Below are positions 46,390 through 59,986 of a stretch of 64,000 nucleotides of DNA, piece by piece (the stretch's first letter is position 1; each line of letters starts with the position of its first letter). Origin of the DNA: an uncultured SAR86 cluster bacterium (GTDB lineage: Bacteria; Pseudomonadota; Gammaproteobacteria; Magnimaribacterales; D2472); the NCBI GenBank assembly GCA_902602595.1, contig CACKRJ010000001.1, positions 410,522-474,521 of the forward strand, given 5' to 3'. Both the position numbers and the translations under genes were made by a program. The notes beneath the pieces were generated by a model. It had not been told where the DNA came from. It did not search any database and worked only from the letters and a program-made list of their open reading frames with translations.

Positions 46390-47697
46390 CTACTTACCTA
46401 TACAGAAATCATTAAAAATATCACCCAATAACTCATCCGGATATTTAACACCCAGAAACTCATCAAAAGAAGACCGCACCATTCTCAAATCTTCAGCCGC
46501 AATATCAACATCGCTCTCTTTTGAAATTTTATCTATACAAGCATCAAGGCTTGATAAGGCTGATTTAAACAAAATAAGATGTCGCTCTCTAATAATAAAA
46601 GTCTTTTTAGAACCCCGGTTATTTTTTTGAATAGAATTGAAAATTAATTTTTTTAATTCCTGAACTCCCTCACCCGACTTTGCGGACACAACGCAATCAT
46701 ATGCTTGTCTTGGAGACCTTTCATCTGATTTGTTGAAAACAAACAAATGGTTTTTTTTATTCAAAACTAACGAGAAGTCTTTGGCTAGGCTTTCAGTAAG
46801 ATGATCAAGAACAACCAAAACCAATGCAGAATCACGAACCTCATCTCCAGAGCGTGCAACACCCTTTGCTTCGATCAAATCATCGGTTTCCCTAACACCC
46901 GCAGAGTCAACCAGCTCCATATTTATGCTGTTATAAAAAATTTCTGAATCTATTAAGTCTCTAGTGGTTCCTGGAACATTTGAAACAAGAGCCCTGTCAA
47001 ACCCAAGAACCCTATTAAACAAAGAAGACTTTCCGGTATTAGGAGGTCCAAAAAACAAAACCCTGTTTTTTGTTAGTTTTTTTGTTGATACTAAAGATGA
47101 GTCAATCAAATTTCTCAAATCAGACCTAATTTTAACTAACCGCTCATTCACGGAGCCCTCAGAAATAAAATCATAATCCTCGTCAGAAAAATCTATGCTT
47201 CCTTCTATAAAAACCCTTAAAGCATCAACCCTATTGCCCAGGGTTCTTATCATATTGCTCAGCTTACCGGCAACCGCCTCTGAGGAAAGCATCCCCCTGC
47301 TTTCATCTTCAGAATGAATAAGGTCAACAATTGCCTCAGCCTCATTTAAGGAGAGTTTTCCGTTCTCAAAAGCAATTCTTGAAAATTCACCAGGACCAGC
47401 TTCTCTAAAACCAAGACTTAGAAAAACGCCTGTCAAAGACTTAATTACAGATAGGCCTCCATGACAAAATATCTCAACAGAATCCTCGCCCGTGTAACTG
47501 CTTGGGGCTGAATAAAAAACAATTGAGCACCTATCGATAATAACCCCATCCCAAAGAATATCTCTTAAGAAAACCCTTCGATAATCAGAAATGGGTTTGT
47601 TGAGAATTTCGTTGAATTTTACACAACAACCAGCTCCCGAAACTCTAAAAACCCCAATGGCAGACTGGGCTACAGGTGTTGCAAGTGCGAATATCAA
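46390..47697 (-). CDS. mnmE: tRNA modification GTPase
   Basis: Partner of MnmG, 435 residues. N-terminal tetrahydrofolate domain, G domain with G-P-P-N-T-G-K-S-S (P-loop) and V-P-G-T-T-R-D switch, and the invariant C-terminal C-I-G-K. TTG start at 47697, two bases after the yidC stop; upstream in-frame codons offer no ATG. Slightly shorter N-terminus than usual. Confidence 0.96.
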   Translation of the reverse strand: MIFALATPVAQSAIGVFRVSGAGCCVKFNEILNKPISDYRRVFLRDILWDGVIIDRCSIVFYSAPSSYTGEDSVEIFCHGGLSVIKSLTGVFLSLGFREAGPGEFSRIAFENGKLSLNEAEAIVDLIHSEDESRGMLSSEAVAGKLSNMIRTLGNRVDALRVFIEGSIDFSDEDYDFISEGSVNERLVKIRSDLRNLIDSSLVSTKKLTKNRVLFFGPPNTGKSSLFNRVLGFDRALVSNVPGTTRDLIDSEIFYNSINMELVDSAGVRETDDLIEAKGVARSGDEVRDSALVLVVLDHLTESLAKDFSLVLNKKNHLFVFNKSDERSPRQAYDCVVSAKSGEGVQELKKLIFNSIQKNNRGSKKTFIIRERHLILFKSALSSLDACIDKISKESDVDIAAEDLRMVRSSFDEFLGVKYPDELLGDIFNDFCIGK

Positions 47698-47699
47698 AA

Positions 47700-49250
47700 T
47701 TATGCTGGGGCGCTTGGAGCACCATACTTCTTATACATTGCCTTTTGTTGAACAAGAGAAATGGCGCTGTTTGCAACAGAATAAAGCACAAGGCCTGCTG
47801 GCATAATTACAAAAATAGCGGCTATCATAACCGGCATAAACTTCATAATCTGAGCTTGTGTTGGATCCATGCCGGGGGGTTGCGGGTTTAGCTGCTGTGT
47901 TAAATACATAAGTGCCGCAAAAACAACAGGAAGTATAAAAAAAGGATCAGGAGCAGACAAGTCTTGTATCCAAAAAAAGAATGATTCATGTCTAAGCTCA
48001 ACGCTTTCTCTCAAACAAAAGAAGAATGCTATAAAAACCGGCATTTGGAGCAAGAGCGGAAAACAACCACCAGCTGGATTTATACCTTCTTTTTTATACA
48101 AGGCCATCATTTCCGTTCCAAGCTTTGCTCTGTCGTCTTTATACCTCTCCTGAATTTCTTTTAGTTTTGGGCCCACTGTTCGCATCTTTGCCATGCTTGA
48201 GAAGCCTTTTGCAGAAACCGGCCAAAGCAACAACTTAATTAAAACCGTCAATAAGATAATTGAAACACCCCAGTTTCCAACAAAAATATTTATCATGCTT
48301 AACAACATCATTAATGGTTGAGCCAAAAACCAAAACCACCCCATATCAATTGTTAGTTCTAGGTCTGGCGCCCTGCTTATTAAGTCAGATCTTATCTTGG
48401 GACCAACGAACACCCTGTGCTGGATACCTGAAATCAACTGGCTCGCTTTAGTTTCCCTTGAAATGGCGCCCATAACGTATGTATCTGAACCGTTTGAAGG
48501 GGGTAAAGCTGTCAAAGTTTGAACCCTGTCTGATGGGGTAAGAATTGCAGCCATAAAATATTTTTGTATAAATGCTACCCAACCACCGCGTTGGAAATAT
48601 TCAATCCCATCACCAATACCCCTCAGCCTTGTATTTGCATAAGGCTCTGCGGGGGTGTTAAAGGCTACCCCGGTGTAAGAGCTATTTTCAAAAAAATTAT
48701 CCCTAGCATCAAGAGGTTTTCCGTCTGTCCTGTACATTGCGATATATGGAGTTGGAATATCAGCAGGAATTTCATCAACCCACTTATCTACAATAAAAAG
48801 CTCATAATCGTTTTCTTTTAGGGAAATTGTTTTTGATATCCTCCCATCAAGTGAAATAAGCTTTACTGTATCTGCTCCAACCTCCAAAACCTCAAAACTC
48901 TTGGCCTCTTCAACAAAACCACTATTAAGATAAAATTTAAAACCTGAAAGCAAATCAAATCCAAATAACCGCACGCCCTGGGAATTATCATTGTTTAAAT
49001 ATGTGTGTTCTTTAAGCCTTGCCTGCCAAACCTTTCCAGAAGAAGGGCTAATTTGAACAATAAGTTTACTGTTTTGTATTTCAACAAAACCCAGCGTTTC
49101 GCCTTGAGGAAGCATTTTTTCATTTTGGTTTTGCTCTATCAAAGATGCTTCCACAAACTCTTGTTTTATCTCTTTTTCTGCATTCCAGGACAAAAATAAT
49201 ACATATGACAAAGCAACAATAGAACCAATATAAAAATATCTCCAATTCAT
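47700..49250 (-). CDS. yidC: Membrane protein insertase
   Basis: 516 residues: N-terminal anchor (about 3-20), large periplasmic beta domain, then the conserved five-helix core from about 305 (W-G-V-S-I-I-L-L-T-V-L-I-K-L-L-L-W-P-V-S, with the hydrophilic-groove arginine region) including I-N-P-A-G-G-C-F-P-L-L-L-Q-M-P. Gram-negative form. Start overlaps the yidD stop by ATGA. Confidence 0.97.
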   Translation of the reverse strand: MNWRYFYIGSIVALSYVLFLSWNAEKEIKQEFVEASLIEQNQNEKMLPQGETLGFVEIQNSKLIVQISPSSGKVWQARLKEHTYLNNDNSQGVRLFGFDLLSGFKFYLNSGFVEEAKSFEVLEVGADTVKLISLDGRISKTISLKENDYELFIVDKWVDEIPADIPTPYIAMYRTDGKPLDARDNFFENSSYTGVAFNTPAEPYANTRLRGIGDGIEYFQRGGWVAFIQKYFMAAILTPSDRVQTLTALPPSNGSDTYVMGAISRETKASQLISGIQHRVFVGPKIRSDLISRAPDLELTIDMGWFWFLAQPLMMLLSMINIFVGNWGVSIILLTVLIKLLLWPVSAKGFSSMAKMRTVGPKLKEIQERYKDDRAKLGTEMMALYKKEGINPAGGCFPLLLQMPVFIAFFFCLRESVELRHESFFFWIQDLSAPDPFFILPVVFAALMYLTQQLNPQPPGMDPTQAQIMKFMPVMIAAIFVIMPAGLVLYSVANSAISLVQQKAMYKKYGAPSAPA

Positions 49251-49459
49251 TTTCTCACCTCATCTGTTCCACCGACTGACCACGGACCACATTTTAAAAT
49301 TCTTACCAAAGAATAATAGCCCCCAATAAAAGCACCATGAACCTCAATACTCTCTTTTGCATATTGAGAGCACGTTGGCTCAAACCTACAATTCTTACCC
49401 AACAAAAAACTCAAATATTTTTGGTAAAAACTTATTATAAATATTAAAAACTTTTTCAT
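49247..49459 (-). CDS. yidD: Membrane protein insertion efficiency factor
   Basis: 70 residues with the diagnostic C-R-F-E-P-T-C-S-Q-Y-A and G-G-Y-Y-S-L-V-R-I-L-K-C-G-P-W motifs; an N-terminal hydrophobic helix (F-L-I-F-I-I-S-F-Y). Starts one base after the rnpA stop. Confidence 0.95.
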   Translation of the reverse strand: MKKFLIFIISFYQKYLSFLLGKNCRFEPTCSQYAKESIEVHGAFIGGYYSLVRILKCGPWSVGGTDEVRK

Positions 49460-49460
49460 A

Positions 49461-49745
49461 TTAATTATCTTGCTGTTTATTTACAAAATTATCTAATGCA
49501 ACCTGAAAGCTAGAAGAGATATTTTTAAACCCAGCTTCCAAAAATCCGCGTCTTACAACAACAATATACCCTTGGCCCAAGATATTTTTATTAAAAATTT
49601 CCCTTATCCAGCGCTTAATTTTATTTCGTTGGACCGCTAAAGAATAATCTTTCTTTTTTATTACAATTTTTAATTTCTTTTTAGGGGAGCCAGCATCAAA
49701 AAATATCGATGAACAACCGGAATGATAAATTTTTTTTGAAATAAT
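49461..49745 (-). CDS. rnpA: Ribonuclease P protein component, no canonical start
   Basis: Protein cofactor of RNase P. The frame reads K-I-V-I-K-K-K-D-Y-S-L-A-V-Q-R-N-K-I-K-R-W-I-R-E-I-F, containing the RnpA signature R-N-x-I-K-R-x-x-R-E, and ends with TAA at 49461, one base before yidD. Upstream the frame is closed by TAA at 49767-49769, and no ATG, GTG or TTG occurs between it and the conserved core. The coordinates given use ATT at 49745 (94 residues), which is an assumption. The N-terminal helix and the first strand of usual RnpA are largely missing. An 8-A run after the possible start could hide an indel. Confidence 0.75.
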   Translation of the reverse strand: MISKKIYHSGCSSIFFDAGSPKKKLKIVIKKKDYSLAVQRNKIKRWIREIFNKNILGQGYIVVVRRGFLEAGFKNISSSFQVALDNFVNKQQDN

Positions 49746-49758
49746 GAAGCCTAAATAA

Positions 49759-49893
49759 CTAAGCGGTTAATACCTTGCGACCCTTTTTTCTTCTGTTAGC
49801 AATGATCGCCCTACCAGCCTTGGTTGACATTCTTGCTCTAAAGCCATGAGTTCGCTTTCTTTTTAATGTGCTGGGTTGAAATGTTCTTTTCAT
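49759..49893 (-). CDS. rpmH: 50S ribosomal protein L34
   Basis: 44 residues: [19 protein letters not shown], then [19 protein letters not shown], the near-invariant L34 sequence. ATG at 49893. First gene of the minus-strand origin-proximal cluster, divergent from dnaA. Confidence 0.97.
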   Translation of the reverse strand: MKRTFQPSTLKRKRTHGFRARMSTKAGRAIIANRRKKGRKVLTA

Positions 49894-50070
49894 AATTACC
49901 TAAAAAATTAGCACAAAATTATATAGCATTGTGGGTGAATTGAAAGAAAAATAACCCAAAAATAGATCCATTAGATGCCCACAAGTTATCCACAGAAAAT
50001 ACATATGCTTATGCTGTAGATATCTTGTTAGTTTTTGTTAGACTAACTTTTCTACTGGAGGTCTAATAAA
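49894..50070. other. Candidate chromosomal origin (rpmH-dnaA gap)
   Basis: 177 AT-rich bases with a perfect DnaA box TTATCCACA at 49986-49994. Genes switch from minus (42191-49893) to plus (50071-55472) exactly here, as expected at a replication origin. Only one strong box is evident, so the origin may extend to other boxes near mnmG. Confidence 0.55.
49986..49994 (+). promoter_or_regulatory. DnaA box
   Basis: Perfect consensus TTATCCACA, 77 bases before the dnaA start. Likely used for initiation and dnaA autoregulation. Confidence 0.75.
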
Positions 50071-51360
50071 TTGAAATTTTGGTCTGAGTGCACTGAAAAA
50101 CTTGAAGCAAAGCTCTCACAAGAAGAGTTTAACACCTGGATTAAGCCCTTGAGAGCCGATATTAATAACAATGATTTAGAGATTAGCGCCCCAAATGATT
50201 TTGTTCTCACATATGTAAAAGATAATTTGGGTCAAATCATAGAAAATTTAGTAAATAAATCCGACGAGTCTCTAAATGTAAAATTTAAAACACTTGATAA
50301 GTCAACATTTGTTGAGAAACTTAATGTCACAGAGGAAAATACTCCCGGTTTAGTTCAAAACTTCACATTTAATACTTTTGTTGAGGGGAAATCCAACCAT
50401 ATGGCTTTGGCTGCCGCAAAACAGGTTGCGGCCAACCCAAAAGGGGATTACAACCCGCTATTCATTTACGGCGGTGTTGGGCTTGGAAAAACCCACTTAA
50501 TGCATGCTGTTGGCAATGAAATACTTAATTCAGACACCTCTAAAAGAATAGTCTATGTTCATTCTGAAAAATTTGTTGCAGATATGGTAAAAGCCCTTCA
50601 ATTGGGCGCTATGAGCGAGTTTAAGGGGTTTTATAGGAATGCAGATGCCCTTTTAATTGATGATATTCAGTTTTTTGCGGGCAAAGAACAGTCACAAGAG
50701 GAGTTTTTTCACACATTTAACACCCTTCTCGACCGTAATCACCAGATGATACTTACATGTGATAAGTATCCTAAAGAGATAGATGGGCTTGAGGAGCGCC
50801 TCAAATCAAGGCTTGGCTGGGGCCTACCTGTTATTATTGAGCCCCCAGAGCTTGAAACACGAGCTGCGGTATTATTAAGCAAGGCAAATTCTATGGGAGT
50901 TACCCTTCCAAATGATTGTGCTATATATATAGCACAAAGGATTAGATCAAACATTAGAGAGTTAGAGGGCGCACTAAAAAGAGTGGTTGCAAATTCTCGG
51001 TTTGCTGATCAAGAGATAGATATTCCATTTGTAAAAGAGGCGTTAAAAGATCTCTTTGTTATTTCTGCAAAAATGGTAAGTATAGATAACATTCAAAAAA
51101 CAGTAGCCGAATATTACAACATCAAATTGTCTGATCTTTTATCAAAACGAAGAAGCAGGTCTATCACTAGGCCAAGACAATTAGCTATGGCACTAACAAA
51201 AGAATTAACAAACCACAGTCTCCCTGAAATTGGAGAAGCTTTCAATGGCAGAGATCATACAACCGTTCTTCATGCTTGCAGTAAGATCAAAGAATTAAGA
51301 AAAGAAATACCTTCACTTGAAGAAGATTACAGAAACCTTAACAGGACACTAACAAACTAA
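50071..51360 (+). CDS. dnaA: Chromosomal replication initiator DnaA
   Basis: 429 residues. N-terminal [24 protein letters not shown]+ Walker [20 protein letters not shown]-terminal DnaA-box-binding [14 protein letters not shown] start at 50071 is set by a strong GGAGG nine bases upstream. Followed immediately by dnaN. Confidence 0.98.
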   Translation: MKFWSECTEKLEAKLSQEEFNTWIKPLRADINNNDLEISAPNDFVLTYVKDNLGQIIENLVNKSDESLNVKFKTLDKSTFVEKLNVTEENTPGLVQNFTFNTFVEGKSNHMALAAAKQVAANPKGDYNPLFIYGGVGLGKTHLMHAVGNEILNSDTSKRIVYVHSEKFVADMVKALQLGAMSEFKGFYRNADALLIDDIQFFAGKEQSQEEFFHTFNTLLDRNHQMILTCDKYPKEIDGLEERLKSRLGWGLPVIIEPPELETRAAVLLSKANSMGVTLPNDCAIYIAQRIRSNIRELEGALKRVVANSRFADQEIDIPFVKEALKDLFVISAKMVSIDNIQKTVAEYYNIKLSDLLSKRRSRSITRPRQLAMALTKELTNHSLPEIGEAFNGRDHTTVLHACSKIKELRKEIPSLEEDYRNLNRTLTN

Positions 51361-52458
51361 ATGGAAATCACTGTTAAAAAAGAGGATATTGTTTCTGCTC
51401 TTAATATTACCTTGGGCGTAGTAGAAAAAAGACAGACACTTCCAATTCTCGCCAATGTTCTTTTTGAGGTGGGTGAAAATACTTTTAAGTTAACAGCCAC
51501 CGATCTTGAATCGGAAGTTACAACTAGCGGCCCGTTATTAAATTTAGAATCCTCAGGTAAGACGACAACTTCAGCTAAAAAATTAAATGAACTTTGCCGA
51601 TTGATTCCTGATGGAGAGGAAATAAACCTATCCTTAAACGGCGATAAATTAAATATCAAAACAACTAATGGTAAGTACTCACTATCAACACTTCCCAGTG
51701 CTGACTTTCCTGTATTTGATATAGCTTCTGGTGATTTGCCTATTGTGATACCAGCAAAGGATCTAAGAGGGTTAATTAAAAATACATCTTTTGCCATGGG
51801 CAACCAGGACTGGCGGCATTATTTAAATGGCCTGTATTTATCAATTAGCGGAAGAGAAATAACAGCCGTCACCACTGATGCTCATAGGTTGGCGGTGGCA
51901 AATGTCTCTATTCAATCTGACAATTCTTTTTCAGGAATAATTCCAAGAAAATCAATTAACGAAATGGCTAAATTTTTATCTGATGAAGATGGAGATGCTG
52001 AGTTGAAAATTAATGAAGCTTCATTGGAGCTCTCCGTTGGAAGTCTAATTTTCAAAAGTAAATTAATAGATGGAAAATTTCCAGATTATCAGCAGGTAAT
52101 TCCCTCGGGTGAAAGCTCAGTTTTAGAAATTAATGTAAAAGATTTTTCAGAAACATTGAGCAGGGTTTCTATTTTGTCTAGTGAAAAATATAAAGGGGTG
52201 AGATTAATCACTGCTGCAGATGGTGTTAGAATTTCAGCAAATAATCCAGAACAAGAAGAAGCAGAAGAATTTTTCCCAGCTTCTTATGATGGAGAAGAGT
52301 TAGATATTGCCTTTAATGTAACTTATCTTCAAGAAATAATGTCGCACATGCAAACAGATATATGTCACATTAACTTCTTTGGTTCTGATAAAAGCTGCCT
52401 CCTAACACCCCCAGGAAGCGATAGCCCCAAATATGTTGTAATGCCACTCCTTATTTAG
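51361..52458 (+). CDS. dnaN: DNA polymerase III sliding clamp (beta)
   Basis: 365 residues, three clamp repeats; V-V-E-K-R-Q-T-L-P-I-L-A-N-V and the C-terminal Y-V-V-M-P-L are family standard. ATG abuts the dnaA stop with no gap, so translation is coupled. Confidence 0.98.
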   Translation: MEITVKKEDIVSALNITLGVVEKRQTLPILANVLFEVGENTFKLTATDLESEVTTSGPLLNLESSGKTTTSAKKLNELCRLIPDGEEINLSLNGDKLNIKTTNGKYSLSTLPSADFPVFDIASGDLPIVIPAKDLRGLIKNTSFAMGNQDWRHYLNGLYLSISGREITAVTTDAHRLAVANVSIQSDNSFSGIIPRKSINEMAKFLSDEDGDAELKINEASLELSVGSLIFKSKLIDGKFPDYQQVIPSGESSVLEINVKDFSETLSRVSILSSEKYKGVRLITAADGVRISANNPEQEEAEEFFPASYDGEELDIAFNVTYLQEIMSHMQTDICHINFFGSDKSCLLTPPGSDSPKYVVMPLLI

Positions 52459-52462
52459 GTTA

Positions 52463-56110
<3,648 letters not shown>

Positions 56111-56194
56111 AGAGACACAAACAAGGCTTGATAAGAATATAAAATAAAATATAACTATATTAATTATCTTAATCCGCCAAATATAAACTTTTGT

Positions 56195-57544
56195 CTACTT
56201 TAATATCATGTCCTCTAAATACTTTGAGAGTTTTGATATCTCTATTCTTGTTTGTTGCATTGTGTCCCTATCTCGAACTGTTACTGATTTATCCTCAAGG
56301 GTTTCAAAATCAACGGTTATACATAATGGCGTTCCAATTTCATCATGGCGCCTATAGCTTTTGCCAATATTACCTGAGTTTTCAAGCAAGACTCTGCCCA
56401 ACCTAAGTTTTTGCAAATCCTTTTTTATATTTGATGCAGTATCTACCAAATCTTCGTTATTTTTTTTAAGCGGTATAACAGCTGCCTTTATTGGCGCAAG
56501 GTGTGGTTTAAGATTCAGAACCGTTCTAGTTTTACCATCATCAAGCTCTTCAATTTTATAGGCTTCATTCAATATGGCAAGAACCCCTCTATCTACTCCT
56601 GCCGAGGGCTCAATTACATATGGAACAGTCCACTCTTTTGTTTCCAGGTTTTGTGTTGCTAGTCTTGAATTTGATTCATTGTTTTCCATAACAGCAGCCT
56701 GAATATTTAGATCTTCTTGATTTTTGCTGTGCGATCCCAAATCAAAGTCTGTTCTATTAGCAATACCCTCTAATTCTTCAAGACCATGGGGAAATTTATA
56801 CATAATATCCACAGTAGCTTTTGAGTAGTGAGCAAGCTCATCTTTTGGCACTTTATATAGTTCTATACTTTCTCTACTTACCCCCTGTTCTTCCCACCAT
56901 TTTATTCTTTTATCAACCCAGCATTTATGCCACTCATCATCTGTCCCAGGAGCAACAAAGAATTCAAGTTCCATCTGTTCAAATTCTCTTACTCTGAAGA
57001 TAAAATTTCTAGGTGTTATCTCATTTCTAAACGCTTTACCAATTTGCGCTATTCCAAAGGGGACTTTTCTAGACGTTGAATCTATAACATTTTTAAAATT
57101 TGTAAAAATATTTTGAGCTGTCTCAGGTCTAAGATATGCAAAGGAATCTTTGTCCTCAACAGGTCCAACTGCTGTTTTAAACATCAGGTTAAACTGCCTT
57201 GGCTCAGTAAGGTCTTCTTTTTTACAATGATCTGGAACTTGATCAGCTCTGAACCGCTGATTGCAAGATTTACAATCCACCATTGGGTCTGAAAATGTAG
57301 TCTCATGACCTGAAAATTTTAAGACATTTGGCTTTGTTAATATGGACGCATCTAAGCCCTCTACATCATCTCTATCAAAAACCATTTCTCTCCACCATGA
57401 CTGCTTTAAGTTATTTTTGAGCTCAACGCCCAATGGACCGTAATCATATAAACCCTGTAAACCGCCATAAATTTCATTAGACTGAAATATAAACCCTCTT
57501 CTTTTACAGAGAGCTACCAATTCTTCCATTGTTTTTGCTGTCAA
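56195..57544 (-). CDS. glyS: Glycine--tRNA ligase, alpha2 (eukaryote/archaea-like) type
   Basis: Class II synthetase of 449 residues. Opens [15 protein letters not shown], has the C-K-S-C-N-Q-R-F zinc-like region, motif 2 F-R-N-E-I-T-P-R and motif 3 near P-S-A-G-V-D-R. This is the homodimeric GlyRS; most gammaproteobacteria use the unrelated alpha2beta2 GlyQS. TTG at 57544 or ATG at 57529 are the possible starts; the former matches homologues' length. The 139-bp gap before lpxL holds the divergent promoters. Confidence 0.95.
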   Translation of the reverse strand: MTAKTMEELVALCKRRGFIFQSNEIYGGLQGLYDYGPLGVELKNNLKQSWWREMVFDRDDVEGLDASILTKPNVLKFSGHETTFSDPMVDCKSCNQRFRADQVPDHCKKEDLTEPRQFNLMFKTAVGPVEDKDSFAYLRPETAQNIFTNFKNVIDSTSRKVPFGIAQIGKAFRNEITPRNFIFRVREFEQMELEFFVAPGTDDEWHKCWVDKRIKWWEEQGVSRESIELYKVPKDELAHYSKATVDIMYKFPHGLEELEGIANRTDFDLGSHSKNQEDLNIQAAVMENNESNSRLATQNLETKEWTVPYVIEPSAGVDRGVLAILNEAYKIEELDDGKTRTVLNLKPHLAPIKAAVIPLKKNNEDLVDTASNIKKDLQKLRLGRVLLENSGNIGKSYRRHDEIGTPLCITVDFETLEDKSVTVRDRDTMQQTRIEISKLSKYLEDMILK

Positions 57545-57683
57545 GATAGGCCTTTATATTTCATATTAGTGAAGACTATATTATGCAGTTATTTTAATTA
57601 TATCTACATAGATTTTCTCAACTCTTAATAGATAAGCATATAAAATGACCAATTAAAGTAAGATAATCAAAAAAAAACTTTAT

Positions 57684-58547
57684 ATGAAGATAATTTTTTA
57701 TATTTTTACAATTTTTCCTCTGAAGTTTGCATTTCTTATAATGGATGCTGCTTTTAAGGCTATACCTTTTCATGTCTTAAGTTTTTTACCTCCACTTAAG
57801 GTTACCAAGAAAAATTTATCCATTGCTTTTTCAGATCTGTCTGAAAATGAATTAAATTTGCTCGCCAAAGAAAGTTACAAAGAAACATTAAAAAGTTTTT
57901 ATGAAACTTTATATACTTGGTCTCGCTCCAGCAAAAAAATACTTCATGAAACAAAGAAAATAAACAATAGGTTTTTATTTAACAATCCTGATCAGGCGAG
58001 TGGATTAATAATCTTTGCTATTCACAATAGAAGCATAGATTTTATGCTTAGATGGATTAGCATACAAAGATCAAACACATCACTTTATAAAAAAATTAAA
58101 TTAAACCCTGTCGATAGATTTGTAAAAAAATTTAGAGAAGAGGGGAATTGTAAAATGGTTGAAACTGGAATAGGGGGAGTAAAAGCTATTCTTAATTCTT
58201 TGAAGGATAACCAAATGATTTGTATGGCTTCTGATCAGGTTCCAGCTAGAGGCCTTGGAGTTTATGCAAAATTTTTTGATCATGAGTGCTATTCATTTGC
58301 ATTGGCCCCAAATTTAGCCCGCAAGTCTAAAAAACCAATTCTTCTTTCATACCTTTCCTATGAAAAAAATATAGGACATGTTATGAATTTTATAAAACCA
58401 AGCAAAAATATTTATTCAGAATTCGGTGTTCAAGTAATGAATGACGAAATGGAGACAGTAATTAGACAATCACCTGCTGAATACTCATGGGAATATAAAA
58501 AGTTTAGAAGGCTACTCTCAGCACCACAAGATGTTTATAGTGATTAG
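57684..58547 (+). CDS. Lipid A/lysophospholipid acyltransferase, LpxL/HtrB family
   Basis: 287 residues: N-terminal membrane segment, then catalytic I-H-N-R-S-I-D (HX4D) near residue 113 and A-S-D-Q-V-P-A-R-G near 190. Adds secondary acyl chains to lipid A in well-studied members. Sequence is AT-rich and lacks other lpx genes nearby. Its stop overlaps the convergent trkH stop by four bases. Confidence 0.85.
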   Translation: MKIIFYIFTIFPLKFAFLIMDAAFKAIPFHVLSFLPPLKVTKKNLSIAFSDLSENELNLLAKESYKETLKSFYETLYTWSRSSKKILHETKKINNRFLFNNPDQASGLIIFAIHNRSIDFMLRWISIQRSNTSLYKKIKLNPVDRFVKKFREEGNCKMVETGIGGVKAILNSLKDNQMICMASDQVPARGLGVYAKFFDHECYSFALAPNLARKSKKPILLSYLSYEKNIGHVMNFIKPSKNIYSEFGVQVMNDEMETVIRQSPAEYSWEYKKFRRLLSAPQDVYSD

Positions 58548-59986
58548 CGACGCCAAAATGCAGGGGTGAATAATACAAGTAGTGTAAATATCTCAAGCCT
58601 GCCTAAAATCATTGCAAAGCATAAAATATATTTTCCAAGCTCGCTAATACTTGAATAGTTGTTAGCCACATCGCCCAACCCAGGACCTAAATTATTTAGG
58701 CAAGCACCAACAGCAGAAAACGCAGTCTCAAAACTTACCCCAGTTCCAAGCATTGCCATAAGAAGAAACATAAATATAAAAACGTAGATAGAAAAAAAGC
58801 CCCAAACTTTTTCAGCAATTTTTGCATCAATAACTTTAGTTCCAATCTTTGAAGTAAGGACAGCATTTGGATGAATCGTTTTTAATATTTCCTTGTACGC
58901 TTGGTTAATCATAATTAAAACCCGCCAAGCTTTTATGCCTCCACCAACAGACTGAGAGCATGCTCCCATAAATGCTCCAACCAGCAAAAGATATGGCAAA
59001 AAACCTGGCCATAGGGAGAAGTTGTCTGTGGTAAAACCTGACGTTGTAACTATGGAAACAGCATGAAAAATAGTTGAACTAATCATAGAAAAAACATCGG
59101 TAAAAGAGTTACTTACAGAGTGAACAATTACTGATATTATAATTATCAATAAAACCACAGATAAGAAAAATTTAAATTCTGAATCGTAAAAATATTTAAG
59201 GGGCTTCCCTCCAAATATTGCAGCGTAATGCACGGCAAATGAGGCGGCAGAGAGTAACATAAAGATAATACAAGTAGCTTCTATAAATGCGCTATTAAAA
59301 AAACCTATACTTTCGTCATGAGTTGAAAACCCGCCTCCAGCGACAGTGCTTAAACTGTGAGCAATGGAATCAAATAAACTCATCCCAGCAAGCAGATATA
59401 GCGTAGCGCACATAAATGTGAGACCGGCATATATTTTCCAAAGAGCTTTGGCGCTATCTGTTATTCTAGGAGTAAGTTTTTGACTACCATGACTGCCAGG
59501 AAGCTCCATTTTATAAAGCTGGCCTCCGCCAATTCCTAGTGCTGGCATTACTGCAACAGCTAAAACTATTAAACCCATTCCACCTATCCATTGAAGGAGC
59601 TGTCGATATAAAAGAATTGATTTTGGAAGATTGTCTAACCCAACTATAGTTGTAGCACCAGTTGTTGTAATTCCTGAAACTGATTCAAAAATGGCGTCGC
59701 TGATATTTATTCCAAAAAAATAAAATGGAATTGATCCAACACATGCCAGAACAACCCAGAATAAAGTCGTGATAATAAAGCCATCAGAAATATTGAGGGG
59801 TAAATTTTGTTGACGAGAAGATGCCCATATAGACACACCTAAAATTGAGAAAAATATGAAAGAGTATAAAAAGATTTCTTTACCAGGCTCATCATATAGA
59901 AAAGTAAGAACTAAAGGCGGCACAAAAGAAAGACTGAATATTCCAAGCAGAATACCCAACAAGTTAAAAATTGATTTGTAGTTCAT
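58544..59986 (-). CDS. trkH: Trk potassium uptake channel subunit
   Basis: 480 residues with four channel repeats; selectivity-filter segments such as S-G-I-T-T-T-G-A-T, V-A-G-G-G-F-S-T-H and T-S-G-F-T-T-D are visible. Needs the regulatory TrkA encoded upstream with a TAATG overlap. Confidence 0.95.
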   Translation of the reverse strand: MNYKSIFNLLGILLGIFSLSFVPPLVLTFLYDEPGKEIFLYSFIFFSILGVSIWASSRQQNLPLNISDGFIITTLFWVVLACVGSIPFYFFGINISDAIFESVSGITTTGATTIVGLDNLPKSILLYRQLLQWIGGMGLIVLAVAVMPALGIGGGQLYKMELPGSHGSQKLTPRITDSAKALWKIYAGLTFMCATLYLLAGMSLFDSIAHSLSTVAGGGFSTHDESIGFFNSAFIEATCIIFMLLSAASFAVHYAAIFGGKPLKYFYDSEFKFFLSVVLLIIIISVIVHSVSNSFTDVFSMISSTIFHAVSIVTTSGFTTDNFSLWPGFLPYLLLVGAFMGACSQSVGGGIKAWRVLIMINQAYKEILKTIHPNAVLTSKIGTKVIDAKIAEKVWGFFSIYVFIFMFLLMAMLGTGVSFETAFSAVGACLNNLGPGLGDVANNYSSISELGKYILCFAMILGRLEIFTLLVLFTPAFWRR

